From Cytophagaceae bacterium (GTDB taxonomy: Bacteria; Bacteroidota; Bacteroidia; Cytophagales; Cyclobacteriaceae), in assembly GCA_006969745.1 (NCBI GenBank), contig CP030886.1, forward strand, positions 3,259,234-3,323,233: DNA of 64,000 bases. The letters are read 5' to 3'. Below, piece by piece: positions 19,750 to 27,673 of this stretch. Position 1 is the first letter of the stretch; each line of letters begins with the position of its first letter. The notes under the pieces are model-generated. The model worked only from the letters and a program-made list of their open reading frames with translations. It was not told where the DNA came from and searched no databases. A program made the translations under genes and the position numbers.

Positions 19750-20344
19750 TTATTTTTTTCACTTCCTCGATCTGCTTAATATGTCTTTGAGTATGGGCAG
19801 AAATTACTATTAACCATTGCACAGCATCTATTTCCATTTGCATAGGTGAGAAGAAACCTAGATACTGGCGCAATGGTAGATTGCATGATTTACTGAAAGC
19901 AACTGTTTTATCCCTGGTACTATGAAAGTCCAAAAGAAATTCTTGCTTAGCTCTGTATGCATCTTGGACAGGGCGTATTGATTCTGGGGCAGTCATTTTA
20001 ATTGATCGATCAGACGCCAATGTTATAATCATGTCATCTATTTCGGTCTGATTTTCACTAACTACCTGAGCATTCTTTTTCAAAATATTGTTGTTGAGAT
20101 TGTAGAAAACTGCTTTTTCTGCTTTTTGTATATGATCACAGATCTGGGCAATAGACCACCGGGTTGAATCTGGTTTGACCAGCCAATCTTCATCGTTAAC
20201 CTTCGCGAGGACACGCTCAAGCGCAAAGCGGGATTCTTCTAAATAGGCCACAACAAATTGTTTGTCAGTGGCTGATATTTGAGACTGGCCTGCGAGAGCA
20301 AACACAAGCAAATACAATGATACAAATGTGAATTTTCTGTACAT
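19730..20344 (-). CDS. Exported DinB-like protein, copy 3
   Basis: It is a DinB family protein of 204 residues from the ATG at 20344; the ATG at 20362 would add six residues before the signal peptide MYRKFTFVSLYLLVFALAGQ. Candidate metal ligands are in AQICDHIQKAEK and SAHTQRHIKQIEEV, a pattern nearly the same as copy 1 (HMKRHTKQIEEI), so copies 1 and 3 look like closer relatives than copy 2. The gene is convergent with copy 2, overlapping by 20 bases at the 3' ends, and divergent from the ArsR operon. Confidence 0.85.
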   Translation of the reverse strand: MYRKFTFVSLYLLVFALAGQSQISATDKQFVVAYLEESRFALERVLAKVNDEDWLVKPDSTRWSIAQICDHIQKAEKAVFYNLNNNILKKNAQVVSENQTEIDDMIITLASDRSIKMTAPESIRPVQDAYRAKQEFLLDFHSTRDKTVAFSKSCNLPLRQYLGFFSPMQMEIDAVQWLIVISAHTQRHIKQIEEVKKIINTIDN

Positions 20345-20503
20345 AAGGCTATTGTTTACCAAGAATATAGGACGGCCAGGAGTCTCCAGGTAAAGTTGTA
20401 ATCGCTTATTGCTTCAATGGACGTCACGAAGAAGCGAATAGCCGGAGCTATGGCAGGTCAATTTCAGATATGAGGCGGTTTCGGTCAGTTAAAACTAAAA
20501 TCA

Positions 20504-20535
20504 TTTGCGCAAGTAAATACTTGCATATATATTTG
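20504..20535 (+). promoter_or_regulatory. Bacteroidota-type promoter of the arsR operon
   Basis: A -33 box TTTG (20504-20507) and a perfect -7 box TAtaTTTG (20528-20535) are 20 bases apart, matching the known Bacteroidota consensus TTTG-N19-21-TAnnTTTG. Transcription should start near 20542, leaving a leader of about 14 bases before the ATG at 20556. Confidence 0.75.
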
Positions 20536-20550
20536 CAAGCATTCACTTGC
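20509..20550. promoter_or_regulatory. Two matched 16-bp operator dyads over the arsR promoter
   Basis: Site 1, GCAAGTAAATACTTGC (20509-20524), lies between the -33 and -7 boxes. Site 2, GCAAGCATTCACTTGC (20535-20550), begins at the last base of the -7 box and covers the predicted start of transcription. Both are GCAAG-N6-CTTGC and their starts are 26 bases apart. The position implies repression by the ArsR protein encoded just downstream. Confidence 0.75.
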
Positions 20551-20555
20551 ATATT

Positions 20556-20870
20556 ATGGAACAACGAAGAGATATTTTCCAAGCAATAGCAGACCCGACG
20601 CGAAGGGAAATCCTGTCCACGTTAATTGAGGAGCCGAAGAATTTGAACACTCTTGCGGAGCAGTTTGCTATTTCAAGACAGGGGGTTTCATTGCATGTGA
20701 AGGTGCTGGAAGAATGTGATATGATTTCAATTTCTAAAGAAGGAAGGGAACGTTATTGTCACATTAAACCTGAAAAACTATTGGAGATTATCGAGTGGTT
20801 GGAACCCTTCAAGCAACTCTGGAGGGATCGTTTTGATCAGCTCGATGACCTGTTGAAACATATAAAATAA
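20556..20870 (+). CDS. ArsR-family winged-helix repressor
   Basis: It is a 104-residue DNA-binding protein. The start is the ATG at 20556; the TTG at 20547 lies inside an operator and is unlikely. QAIADPTRREILSTLIEEPK and LAEQFAISRQGVSLHVKVLEE form the winged helix and its recognition helix. The usual metal-binding ELCVCDL motif of ArsR/SmtB is absent, so it is of the SdpR-like kind that pairs with SRPBCC proteins. It heads an operon with the SRPBCC and VOC genes, and two dyads over its promoter suggest that it represses itself and them. Confidence 0.9.
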   Translation: MEQRRDIFQAIADPTRREILSTLIEEPKNLNTLAEQFAISRQGVSLHVKVLEECDMISISKEGRERYCHIKPEKLLEIIEWLEPFKQLWRDRFDQLDDLLKHIK

Positions 20871-20882
20871 AACACAAACGAT

Positions 20883-21365
20883 ATGAACAAAACGACGTTT
20901 ACTGAAGACCTTGAAAATAACCAACTGATTGCTGTAAGAAGATTTAATGCATCGGTTGAAAAGGTATGGAAAGCCTGGAGTGATCCTGATATTTTATGTC
21001 ATTGGTGGGCACCTCAGCCATATACTTGTAAAATTGACTTTATGGAGTTTAAGGTTGGAGGTCATTGGATTTATAACATGATCGGGCCGGAAGGGGATAT
21101 TCATCGTGGAAGAATGGATTTTCTCGAAATGCAAGAATTCAAAAGCATTACGGCTGAGGATTATTTCTGTAATGAAAAGGGGGAAAAAGCGGGAGAGATA
21201 CCTCCGATGCAACTAACCGTCACATTTGAGGAGGAAGGTTCATCCACTATCGTGACTTCCATAACCACATTTGCCTCTGCAGAAGCGCTGAAGCAAATGG
21301 CCGAAATGGGAGCAGTCGAAGGTTGGGAGTTAGCTATGAATCAATTAGAGGGACTTTTAAACTAA
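20883..21365 (+). CDS. SRPBCC (AHSA1-like) domain protein
   Basis: It is a 160-residue protein of the START/Bet v1-like superfamily, AHSA1 subgroup, which forms a deep hydrophobic pocket for small ligands. Characteristic stretches are VRRFNASVEKVWKAWSDPD near the start, HWWAPQPYTC and the C-terminal GWELAMNQLEGLL. It starts 12 bases after the arsR stop and is followed after seven bases by a VOC gene, so the three form an operon. The ArsR-SRPBCC pairing is very common in bacteria, and the repressor may answer to the same ligand, but the ligand is unknown. Confidence 0.9.
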   Translation: MNKTTFTEDLENNQLIAVRRFNASVEKVWKAWSDPDILCHWWAPQPYTCKIDFMEFKVGGHWIYNMIGPEGDIHRGRMDFLEMQEFKSITAEDYFCNEKGEKAGEIPPMQLTVTFEEEGSSTIVTSITTFASAEALKQMAEMGAVEGWELAMNQLEGLLN

Positions 21366-21372
21366 TAAAGAT

Positions 21373-21783
21373 ATGAGTCGCATATTCGTATTCATGCTTG
21401 TTGTGTGCGTGTTACATGTCGGAAAGGCTCAGGAAAGGCCTCAATATTCAAGCAGTACTTTTTGTCTTCCTGTTTCGGACCTTGTGCAGGCTACCGCTTG
21501 GTATCAACAGCTTTTGGGGAATGTTGAACACTTTTCGCCAGCTCCGGGAGTCGTGGAATTTAAGCTCAATGATAACACCTGGCTGCAGTTGTTTGAAGGC
21601 ACGATTGGCAATGGGTCGATATTCAGGCTGGAAGTAGCAGATATTCAAAAACAGCACAGCAAGCTAGATAAGCTTGGAATATCTCCGACAGCTATTGAAC
21701 TGGTTCCCAAGGTGGTCTCGTATTTCGATTTCACCGACCCGGACGGCAATCAGCTGAGTTTCTACAAGCTGGAACCTCAATAG
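21373..21783 (+). CDS. Exported VOC family protein
   Basis: It is a 136-residue glyoxalase/bleomycin-resistance fold protein. MSRIFVFMLVVCVLHVGKAQ is a signal peptide, so the protein works outside the cytoplasm, which is unusual for VOC proteins. The core has LVQATAWYQQLLG early and FDFTDPDGNQLSFYKLE at the end, the latter carrying the usual final metal-site Asp/Glu strand. It is the third gene of the arsR operon, seven bases after the SRPBCC gene. Substrate unknown. Confidence 0.82.
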   Translation: MSRIFVFMLVVCVLHVGKAQERPQYSSSTFCLPVSDLVQATAWYQQLLGNVEHFSPAPGVVEFKLNDNTWLQLFEGTIGNGSIFRLEVADIQKQHSKLDKLGISPTAIELVPKVVSYFDFTDPDGNQLSFYKLEPQ

Positions 21784-21884
21784 TTCTTTTTTACACATGT
21801 GAATGCTTGAGTTTTCAGCAAAAAACGTAACTTTTAAACGAGGTTCATTTGTTTAATGACTTACGCTATTGATATTCAATCAAA

Positions 21885-22781
21885 TTGGTTTATACACTAA
21901 GACATACCGATCAAAATATCAAAACAAGTAGCTTGATTGAGGTATCACGAAGTACTTCCATGATCCTCAGTGCGAATAGCAATGGACCTTACCATTGGAA
22001 AGGCGAAGGCAGCCTGTCATTCAAATTTGCTACACAAGGTGAAGTCCATTACGATATCGGAAGCCACCGTTTCAGGCTCGATGGATCAAATTTTTTGATG
22101 CTAAATCAAAGTCAGGTGTATGAGATAGAAGTAGACAAAAGAATACCGACAAGTACATTTTGTGTTTTTTTTGGTCAACCGCTGGTTGCAGATGTATTGA
22201 TGAGTATACGAAAAGACGATGAATGGTTGCTTGATAATTTGCTGGTTGCCAATTCAATCGAATTTTCGAAAAGAAGCCACAAGATATCCGACCACCTTCT
22301 TCAATGTGGAACTTCTATCAAAGAATTACTTACTCAGAAAGAATTTGCGTTGGCAGGTGAACAGATGCGCTTCTTTCTTGAAGGGCTTATTGACAATGAG
22401 CATTCCTTCATGTTAAAATCTGGAAGTCTCAACTCAGTAAAAAGGTCCACTCGAGATGAGATCTTTAAGCGGATAACTCAGGTAAAGGAATACATTCATT
22501 CGAGCCCGTCCTCAGATATAACTCTTGAGCAGCTGGCGGCTGTCGCATGTATGTCACCCAATCATTTGTTGCGATCGTTTAAACAATTGTATGGCCAGTC
22601 GCCGATCAATTATTTGAAGGATGTGAGGATGGATCGTGCAAAAGCTTTATTGCAAAAAACTACCTTAAGTATTCAGGAAATATGCTTTGCGTCGGGATAT
22701 GAGAGCCTGGGTACTTTTAGCAACACCTTTAAAAACCGAACAGGCTTTTCACCTTCTCAATATAGATCTGGTTTTAGGTGA
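21885..22781 (+). CDS. AraC-family transcription regulator
   Basis: It has an N-terminal cupin-like ligand domain (about 20-110) and a C-terminal AraC/XylS DNA-binding domain (about 195-298) with both helix-turn-helix motifs: LEQLAAVACMSPNHLLRSFK and, later, IQEICFASGYESLGTFSNTF. The family hallmark GFSPSQYR closes the protein. The frame has no ATG before 21960, so translation starts either at the TTG at 21885 (298 residues) or the ATG at 21960 (273 residues); the longer form is preferred because residues 16-26 look like part of the cupin strand. It lies between two VOC genes, which are candidate targets. Confidence 0.85.
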   Translation: MVYTLRHTDQNIKTSSLIEVSRSTSMILSANSNGPYHWKGEGSLSFKFATQGEVHYDIGSHRFRLDGSNFLMLNQSQVYEIEVDKRIPTSTFCVFFGQPLVADVLMSIRKDDEWLLDNLLVANSIEFSKRSHKISDHLLQCGTSIKELLTQKEFALAGEQMRFFLEGLIDNEHSFMLKSGSLNSVKRSTRDEIFKRITQVKEYIHSSPSSDITLEQLAAVACMSPNHLLRSFKQLYGQSPINYLKDVRMDRAKALLQKTTLSIQEICFASGYESLGTFSNTFKNRTGFSPSQYRSGFR

Positions 22782-22832
22782 TTTTGAATAAATAATGTTG
22801 AGGTAGTATGCTTAAGATTGGCAAAAAAAGTA

Positions 22833-23189
22833 ATGAAAGCCAATATTAAGTGGTACGAAATCCCTGTAAATGATTTTGAAAGAGCCAGAAGGTTTTATGA
22901 AGTACTCCTACAGGACCAGTTAACCGTAGTTGATTTGGATAATTTAAAAATGGGGATTTTGCCCGGAGGGCAAGGGATGATTACAAAGAATGAGAACTAT
23001 AAACCCTCTCAGGAAGGGGTTTTGATCTATTTTGATGGAAATCCGTCATTAGATGAGGTTGAGACAAGGATTGCAAATGCTGGAGGAAATGTACTCCAAC
23101 CAAAGAAAAAGATTTCGGATGAGATGGGATATATGTGCCTCTTTACCGACTCTGAAGGCAATAGGCTGGCGGTGATGTCGCAGGCTTAG
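22833..23189 (+). CDS. VOC family protein
   Basis: It is a 118-residue glyoxalase-fold protein. The ATG at 22833 gives the usual start MKANIKWYEIPVNDFERARR; the frame is open back to a TTG at 22818, which is less likely. FYEVLLQDQL and LFTDSEGNRLAVMSQ are the two ends of the VOC module. It resembles the predicted lactoylglutathione-lyase-like proteins that bind an unidentified small molecule. It lies 51 bases after the AraC gene in the same direction and may be co-transcribed with it. Confidence 0.85.
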   Translation: MKANIKWYEIPVNDFERARRFYEVLLQDQLTVVDLDNLKMGILPGGQGMITKNENYKPSQEGVLIYFDGNPSLDEVETRIANAGGNVLQPKKKISDEMGYMCLFTDSEGNRLAVMSQA

Positions 23190-23261
23190 AACGCCATCAT
23201 TAAGCTATTGGTCGTGTTGCCTGATCGAATTAAAGGTAGAATATCAGAAATTAATGTTCAC

Positions 23262-24383
23262 TCAGTGTTGTGAAGAATCGGAATCAAACAACCTGGCTAC
23301 CTGATTGTCTAGCTTCATGAAATTGAAGCCTGTCCAAAATGAGTCGCTGAAATCTTCTTGAGCCATTTCGAAAAATGAATCCAGCACATTCATCATGCTT
23401 GCATCAGAGGGCAATTCTTCAATGACTTTGGCCTCATTTATTACCAAAAGTGCATGATAATCGTATTTGTGATTGGTGCTGGTGCCTTCAAACAATACAC
23501 TTACCAGCTTGAAAACTCCATCTTGTTGTTCATATTCTTCGGTCCATGAAACGGACTCCCACAAAGCAAAATCATTAATAATCGGATCGTACTTTATTTT
23601 CAAGAGTGCATATGTTTCTTCATCGATGTAGAGTTTGCCAGTTGTATTTCCTTTGTTATTGTTGGGTTCAAACTCCACAATTAAAACATCCCGGTCACCA
23701 ATGGATGTAGCTCCAGCGTAGAAGTATTCATAGTTTTTCCTGTTTTTCTCACTTAGAAAGGATCGTTTTCTCCAAATAGAAGAATGCGCCATATCACTGG
23801 CATTTCCACCCAATACCTGATCAATGGCTGCAATGTTTTCAAATACTTTTTTGCGCGTGCGTAAAGGCTTTACCAGCGGATAGGAAAATTTGTCAAGGTT
23901 GCTTGGCGTATAAATATCCATGATCCCTTCAGCTACGTAATAGGTCTTCTCCCAATCAGACATAGATTCCTGATAGTAGCCAATCATGTGCTGCCTTTCC
24001 ATTTCGTAGTTTACATGAAAGCGCTCAAAGACTTCCTGCATCAGATTGGGACCGGAAAACACTTCCACGTCTCCCAGTTGTGTCACTGATGGTTTTAAAA
24101 ATACGGTGTGATAGGGTTCCAAATCGGAGAGAGGTGCTGAATAGTTTTCGTATCCCATATAGGACACTTTCAGTTTAGCATCCGCTTCATCAATCTTGGT
24201 AAGACTAATAATGAATTCTCCATCGATATTCGAAACGTTGATTACGTCTCCTACGAGTACATGTGCAAAAGGTATGGCCTCATTGGTTTCCTGATCTTTG
24301 ATGATCCCCTTGACCGTGTAAAGGTCGTTTGAATAGGCTGACGTAAGTATAAATAAAGCGAAGGCGGTAAAAAATGGCTTCAT
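23262..24383 (-). CDS. Exported protein with carboxypeptidase-regulatory-like domain
   Basis: It is a 373-residue protein with a signal peptide (about 1-18) and then a beta-sandwich carboxypeptidase-regulatory-like domain (about 22-95, starting YTVKGIIKDQETNEAIPFAH). The rest (about 110-373) matches the poorly known region that often follows this domain in Bacteroidota, with conserved Tyr/Trp-rich beta strands and no recognised catalytic motif. There is no TonB plug or barrel. It has its own good promoter at 24431-24463 and is downstream of the permease operon in the same direction. Function unknown; it is probably periplasmic or outer-membrane attached. Confidence 0.78.
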   Translation of the reverse strand: MKPFFTAFALFILTSAYSNDLYTVKGIIKDQETNEAIPFAHVLVGDVINVSNIDGEFIISLTKIDEADAKLKVSYMGYENYSAPLSDLEPYHTVFLKPSVTQLGDVEVFSGPNLMQEVFERFHVNYEMERQHMIGYYQESMSDWEKTYYVAEGIMDIYTPSNLDKFSYPLVKPLRTRKKVFENIAAIDQVLGGNASDMAHSSIWRKRSFLSEKNRKNYEYFYAGATSIGDRDVLIVEFEPNNNKGNTTGKLYIDEETYALLKIKYDPIINDFALWESVSWTEEYEQQDGVFKLVSVLFEGTSTNHKYDYHALLVINEAKVIEELPSDASMMNVLDSFFEMAQEDFSDSFWTGFNFMKLDNQVARLFDSDSSQH

Positions 24384-24430
24384 TGCAAGGTGGTGATTAA
24401 TTCCTTAAAGATATAGATAAAATACCTATA

Positions 24431-24463
24431 CAAAACTAAGGGTTTTTACATTTTTTTATCAAA
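24431..24463 (-). promoter_or_regulatory. Bacteroidota-type promoter for the regulatory-domain protein
   Basis: On the minus strand a TTTG box (24460-24463) is followed after 21 bases by TAgtTTTG (24431-24438). Both boxes fit the consensus exactly. Transcription would begin about 40 bases before the start codon at 24383. Confidence 0.65.
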
Positions 24464-24650
24464 TGATAATATTTCCTAAGCATTCGAATGAACATGGATA
24501 GAGCTTGCTTTGACTTATTGTAAAGTCTGCAGATACGGTCGTGAATAACTTAGATTAAAAAATCACAGATGCATATCATTCCATCACCTTTGGAGTATCA
24601 CTGGTACCGAATACCTGCGGACAATTATAGTCTTATGTCTTTTAAAGCAT

Positions 24651-27323
24651 TTATTCCCACCGAAGTGACTCCACCGGATTATTTCCGGTAATCTTCTTCG
24701 TTTGAAAACCAATGGTTATGACAGAAATCAAAATCAAAAGGAAAGAAGAAAAGAGGATAAGGCCGGCCCCTATATTTATGGAATAAGCAAACTCGGCTTT
24801 CCATTCCATCAGTGCAAGGTAGCTCACAGGAGCGCCTACTAGTACTGCAATGAAGACGAGCAGGATAAATTCTTTACCCAGTGTGGCTAATAGCTGTCCC
24901 ATATTAGCGCCAAGGACTTTTCGTATCCCAATCTCTTTTGTCTTGCGGATGAGCGTTATCATCACCAGTCCATACAGCCCTAGCACCGCGATGATTATAG
25001 ACAAAGCCGCAAATACGTTGGAAACCCTGTTTACCCGCACATCATTATCATACAGACCTTTTATTTCGTCAGTTAGAAAATAATAGTCGAAATAGTTTCC
25101 GGGAAAATACTGATCATACCTTTTTTCAACAGCTTCAACCAAAGCGGGCGTAACCATTGAAGAAAACTTAATTGAGAAATTATTGCCTGTATCGTAGTAG
25201 GGAATCAGAAAAACAGGTTCAATTTCTTTGTGTAAGGATTGCTGATGAAAATCTTTAATTACTCCTATGATTGTCCAGTCTTTATTCCAAAAATTAATGG
25301 TCTGTCCGATAGCACTTTCCGGTGTGTTGAATTTTAGAAGTGGTAAAGCGGATTCATTTATGACAAGATTTCTAACCTTATCGCCATCGATATTATGATC
25401 GGTAAATTCAAAATCTCTGCCTGTAATAAATTCAAGCCCGTAGAGCTCAGAAAACTCATGGTCTACGTTCATAAAATTGGAAGTAAGATTGTTAGCCTCA
25501 GGGTCGGCTTTGGAGGTGACCTGGAAGATTCTCCCCATGCCCATACCCGGCACGCGATTAGAAAAAGTTGCTCGTTCTATTCCCGAGAGGGAACTTAAGC
25601 TCTTTTTGAATAGATCGATTTTGTTGATGAATGTACTGTCCCAGTTGGTCATTACCGGACCATACACCACCATGGTATTATCAACGTCTACACCTAAATC
25701 TCGATTAAGCATGAACTCGATTTGCCTGGCAATGGCAATAGTTGCGGTAATAAGAATCACTGCAAGTGTAAATTGGAAAACTACCATTCCTTTTCTGAGC
25801 CAAACAATTTCCCCTTTGAGGCTGAGGCTACCCTTTAATATGTCCTGTGTGCTAAATCGGGTAACCAACATGGCGGGGTACAACGCCACCAGGGCAAGGG
25901 CAATAAGGAAAATGCCAATCAATAAAATGAGAAAAGGTATACCCCAGACAGATGATGTAAGGATGATAGACATGCTCAGGTCCAATCCTGTGAGCCTGTT
26001 GAATATAGGTTGAAACACCAGCACGAGTCCAATAGATGAAACAAGCGCAATGAAATTCAACAGTAATGTTTCTGTAAATGACTGTCGAATGATCTGACTT
26101 TTGTGCGCTCCCACCGATTTTCTGATGCCTACTTCTTTTGCTCGCTGAATAGCCCGACTCGTGTTTAGGTTAATGTAATTGATCCAGGCAATTACAATAA
26201 TGAATATGGCAATGTACAGCATCAGCCAGACAGTTTTACCGTCAGTGACCACCCCGATTTCGTACTCCATGCTATCATCTAAATGGACCTCATTGAGTGG
26301 TTGCAAAGAAAACTTTTCATCACCACCGGAAACCTCGCCCTCTTTAAAATATCGTTTTCCGAAATCTTCAAGCTTTGAACTTATAGCTTCCGTATTCACA
26401 CCCTCTTTCAACTTGACATAATGATAGAAGTCCGACCATTCCCAACTGTTATCAGCACCCTCACCTGCTATTGCAATGAATGATTTGTACGAAGTGATAA
26501 ACTCAAACTGAAGGTGCGAATTTGCAGGAGGATTCTCCATGATTCCAGTGATCATAAAAGGCTTTTCATAGTTGAAATGAATAGGTTGTCCTATCAGATC
26601 GGTGACGTTTTCACCTTTTTTTATCAGCTTTTCAGCGAATCTTCTGGTAAGCACCATCTTAAATGCTGCATCCAGGCATGACTCTTTCTGACCTTTGATT
26701 ATTTCGTAATCGAAAATGCTAAAGCAGTATTCATCCGCGATCAGGTAGTCACCGGTGCGGAAGACCTCATTTTGGTAGTTAATAAAATTTGATCCGCTGT
26801 AGGTCATACGTGTGTATGCTTCTATTTCCGGAAAGTCTGCTTTCATAGTCGGGCCGATAGTAGGGTAGGTGATGGCTCCATGCTGCACCAACTCACCGTT
26901 TTGAAAGCGGTCGTTAATTACACGATAGATGCGATTTGCATCTTTGTTGAAATCGTCAAAGCTAGTTTCGAATAGTACATATTGAAACATAAGCAGGGAA
27001 ACGGTCATGCCGGCAATCAACCCAAATAGGTTGATTGCTGCGAAAGTCTTGTTCCGTTTCAAATCTCTGAAGGAGACTTTTAGGTAGTTTTTGATTAGTG
27101 CCATGTTATTGGGTGTTTTTGAGTTTTGCTTTTTTCTGAGCCGGTGATATCGAAGAAATGCCAGTGCATTGAGGAAATAGTTGACTTGTGCTTTTCGTTT
27201 TCCTTTTTTCTTAAGATCTAAAAAGAAAAGTTCAGCCAGGTCACCTTCAATTGATTCCCACAAGGCTGTATTGCAGCATTTAGAAAGGAGTGAGGTTAAG
27301 AATTTGGAAGGAGCGGCTTTCAT
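24651..27323 (-). CDS. FtsX/MacB-type permease with N-terminal permease-prefix domain
   Basis: It is an 890-residue inner-membrane protein with two MacB-like halves. Residues 1-75 form the prefix domain found on permeases paired with PadR regulators (TSLLSKCCNTALWESIEGDLAELF). Then come membrane segments near 95-117, a large periplasmic MacB_PCD domain, an FtsX block with the conserved EVGIRKSVGA and, near the C terminus, the second copy IGIRKVLGA plus the last membrane segments. No ABC ATPase is encoded nearby, so an ATPase from elsewhere must drive it or it acts as a sensor. The start overlaps the PadR stop by four bases (ATGA). Confidence 0.9.
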   Translation of the reverse strand: MKAAPSKFLTSLLSKCCNTALWESIEGDLAELFFLDLKKKGKRKAQVNYFLNALAFLRYHRLRKKQNSKTPNNMALIKNYLKVSFRDLKRNKTFAAINLFGLIAGMTVSLLMFQYVLFETSFDDFNKDANRIYRVINDRFQNGELVQHGAITYPTIGPTMKADFPEIEAYTRMTYSGSNFINYQNEVFRTGDYLIADEYCFSIFDYEIIKGQKESCLDAAFKMVLTRRFAEKLIKKGENVTDLIGQPIHFNYEKPFMITGIMENPPANSHLQFEFITSYKSFIAIAGEGADNSWEWSDFYHYVKLKEGVNTEAISSKLEDFGKRYFKEGEVSGGDEKFSLQPLNEVHLDDSMEYEIGVVTDGKTVWLMLYIAIFIIVIAWINYINLNTSRAIQRAKEVGIRKSVGAHKSQIIRQSFTETLLLNFIALVSSIGLVLVFQPIFNRLTGLDLSMSIILTSSVWGIPFLILLIGIFLIALALVALYPAMLVTRFSTQDILKGSLSLKGEIVWLRKGMVVFQFTLAVILITATIAIARQIEFMLNRDLGVDVDNTMVVYGPVMTNWDSTFINKIDLFKKSLSSLSGIERATFSNRVPGMGMGRIFQVTSKADPEANNLTSNFMNVDHEFSELYGLEFITGRDFEFTDHNIDGDKVRNLVINESALPLLKFNTPESAIGQTINFWNKDWTIIGVIKDFHQQSLHKEIEPVFLIPYYDTGNNFSIKFSSMVTPALVEAVEKRYDQYFPGNYFDYYFLTDEIKGLYDNDVRVNRVSNVFAALSIIIAVLGLYGLVMITLIRKTKEIGIRKVLGANMGQLLATLGKEFILLVFIAVLVGAPVSYLALMEWKAEFAYSINIGAGLILFSSFLLILISVITIGFQTKKITGNNPVESLRWE

Positions 27324-27649
27324 TGGTCAAATGCTACTTTGGGTATTCCCGACCATAGGTTTTCACGCATGGAGCGTGATGTTTCGAGTGCTGCCTGCCC
27401 TGCTTTGGTCACCCTAAACAGCAACTTTCGCTTACCGCCACGCTCAGGGGTAGGGTCACTATACCTCGACTCCAAATAGTCCTTTTCATTGAGTCGCTGC
27501 AGCACATTGTGCACGGTGCTGATGGTAATGGTGCGATTGCACTTTTCTTCAATCTCCTGTTTAATCAGGATGCCGTAGGCATTGTCGAAGAGGTTGGCAA
27601 CAACCAGTAGTACGATCTCTTCAAGTTCACCAAGGTTTGTTCCTTTCAT
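27320..27649 (-). CDS. PadR-family transcription regulator
   Basis: It is a 109-residue winged-helix regulator. LGELEEIVLLVVANLFDNAYG starts the fold, and TISTVHNVLQRLNEKDYLESR contains the recognition helix and wing; RGGKRKLLFRVTKAGQAAL is the conserved PadR end. It is translated just before the permease, sharing ATGA with it, and starts 24 bases after the serine hydrolase gene. PadR proteins usually repress their own operon, and a nested palindrome at 28765-28816 in front of this operon is the best candidate site. Confidence 0.92.
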   Translation of the reverse strand: MKGTNLGELEEIVLLVVANLFDNAYGILIKQEIEEKCNRTITISTVHNVLQRLNEKDYLESRYSDPTPERGGKRKLLFRVTKAGQAALETSRSMRENLWSGIPKVAFDQ

Positions 27650-27673
27650 TTGATTCAGTTTTCTTATTTCTTT

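Noticed and set aside
25477..26013. A 178-codon open frame on the plus strand
   Set aside because: It lies antisense to the permease gene and its composition is that of a reverse-frame shadow.
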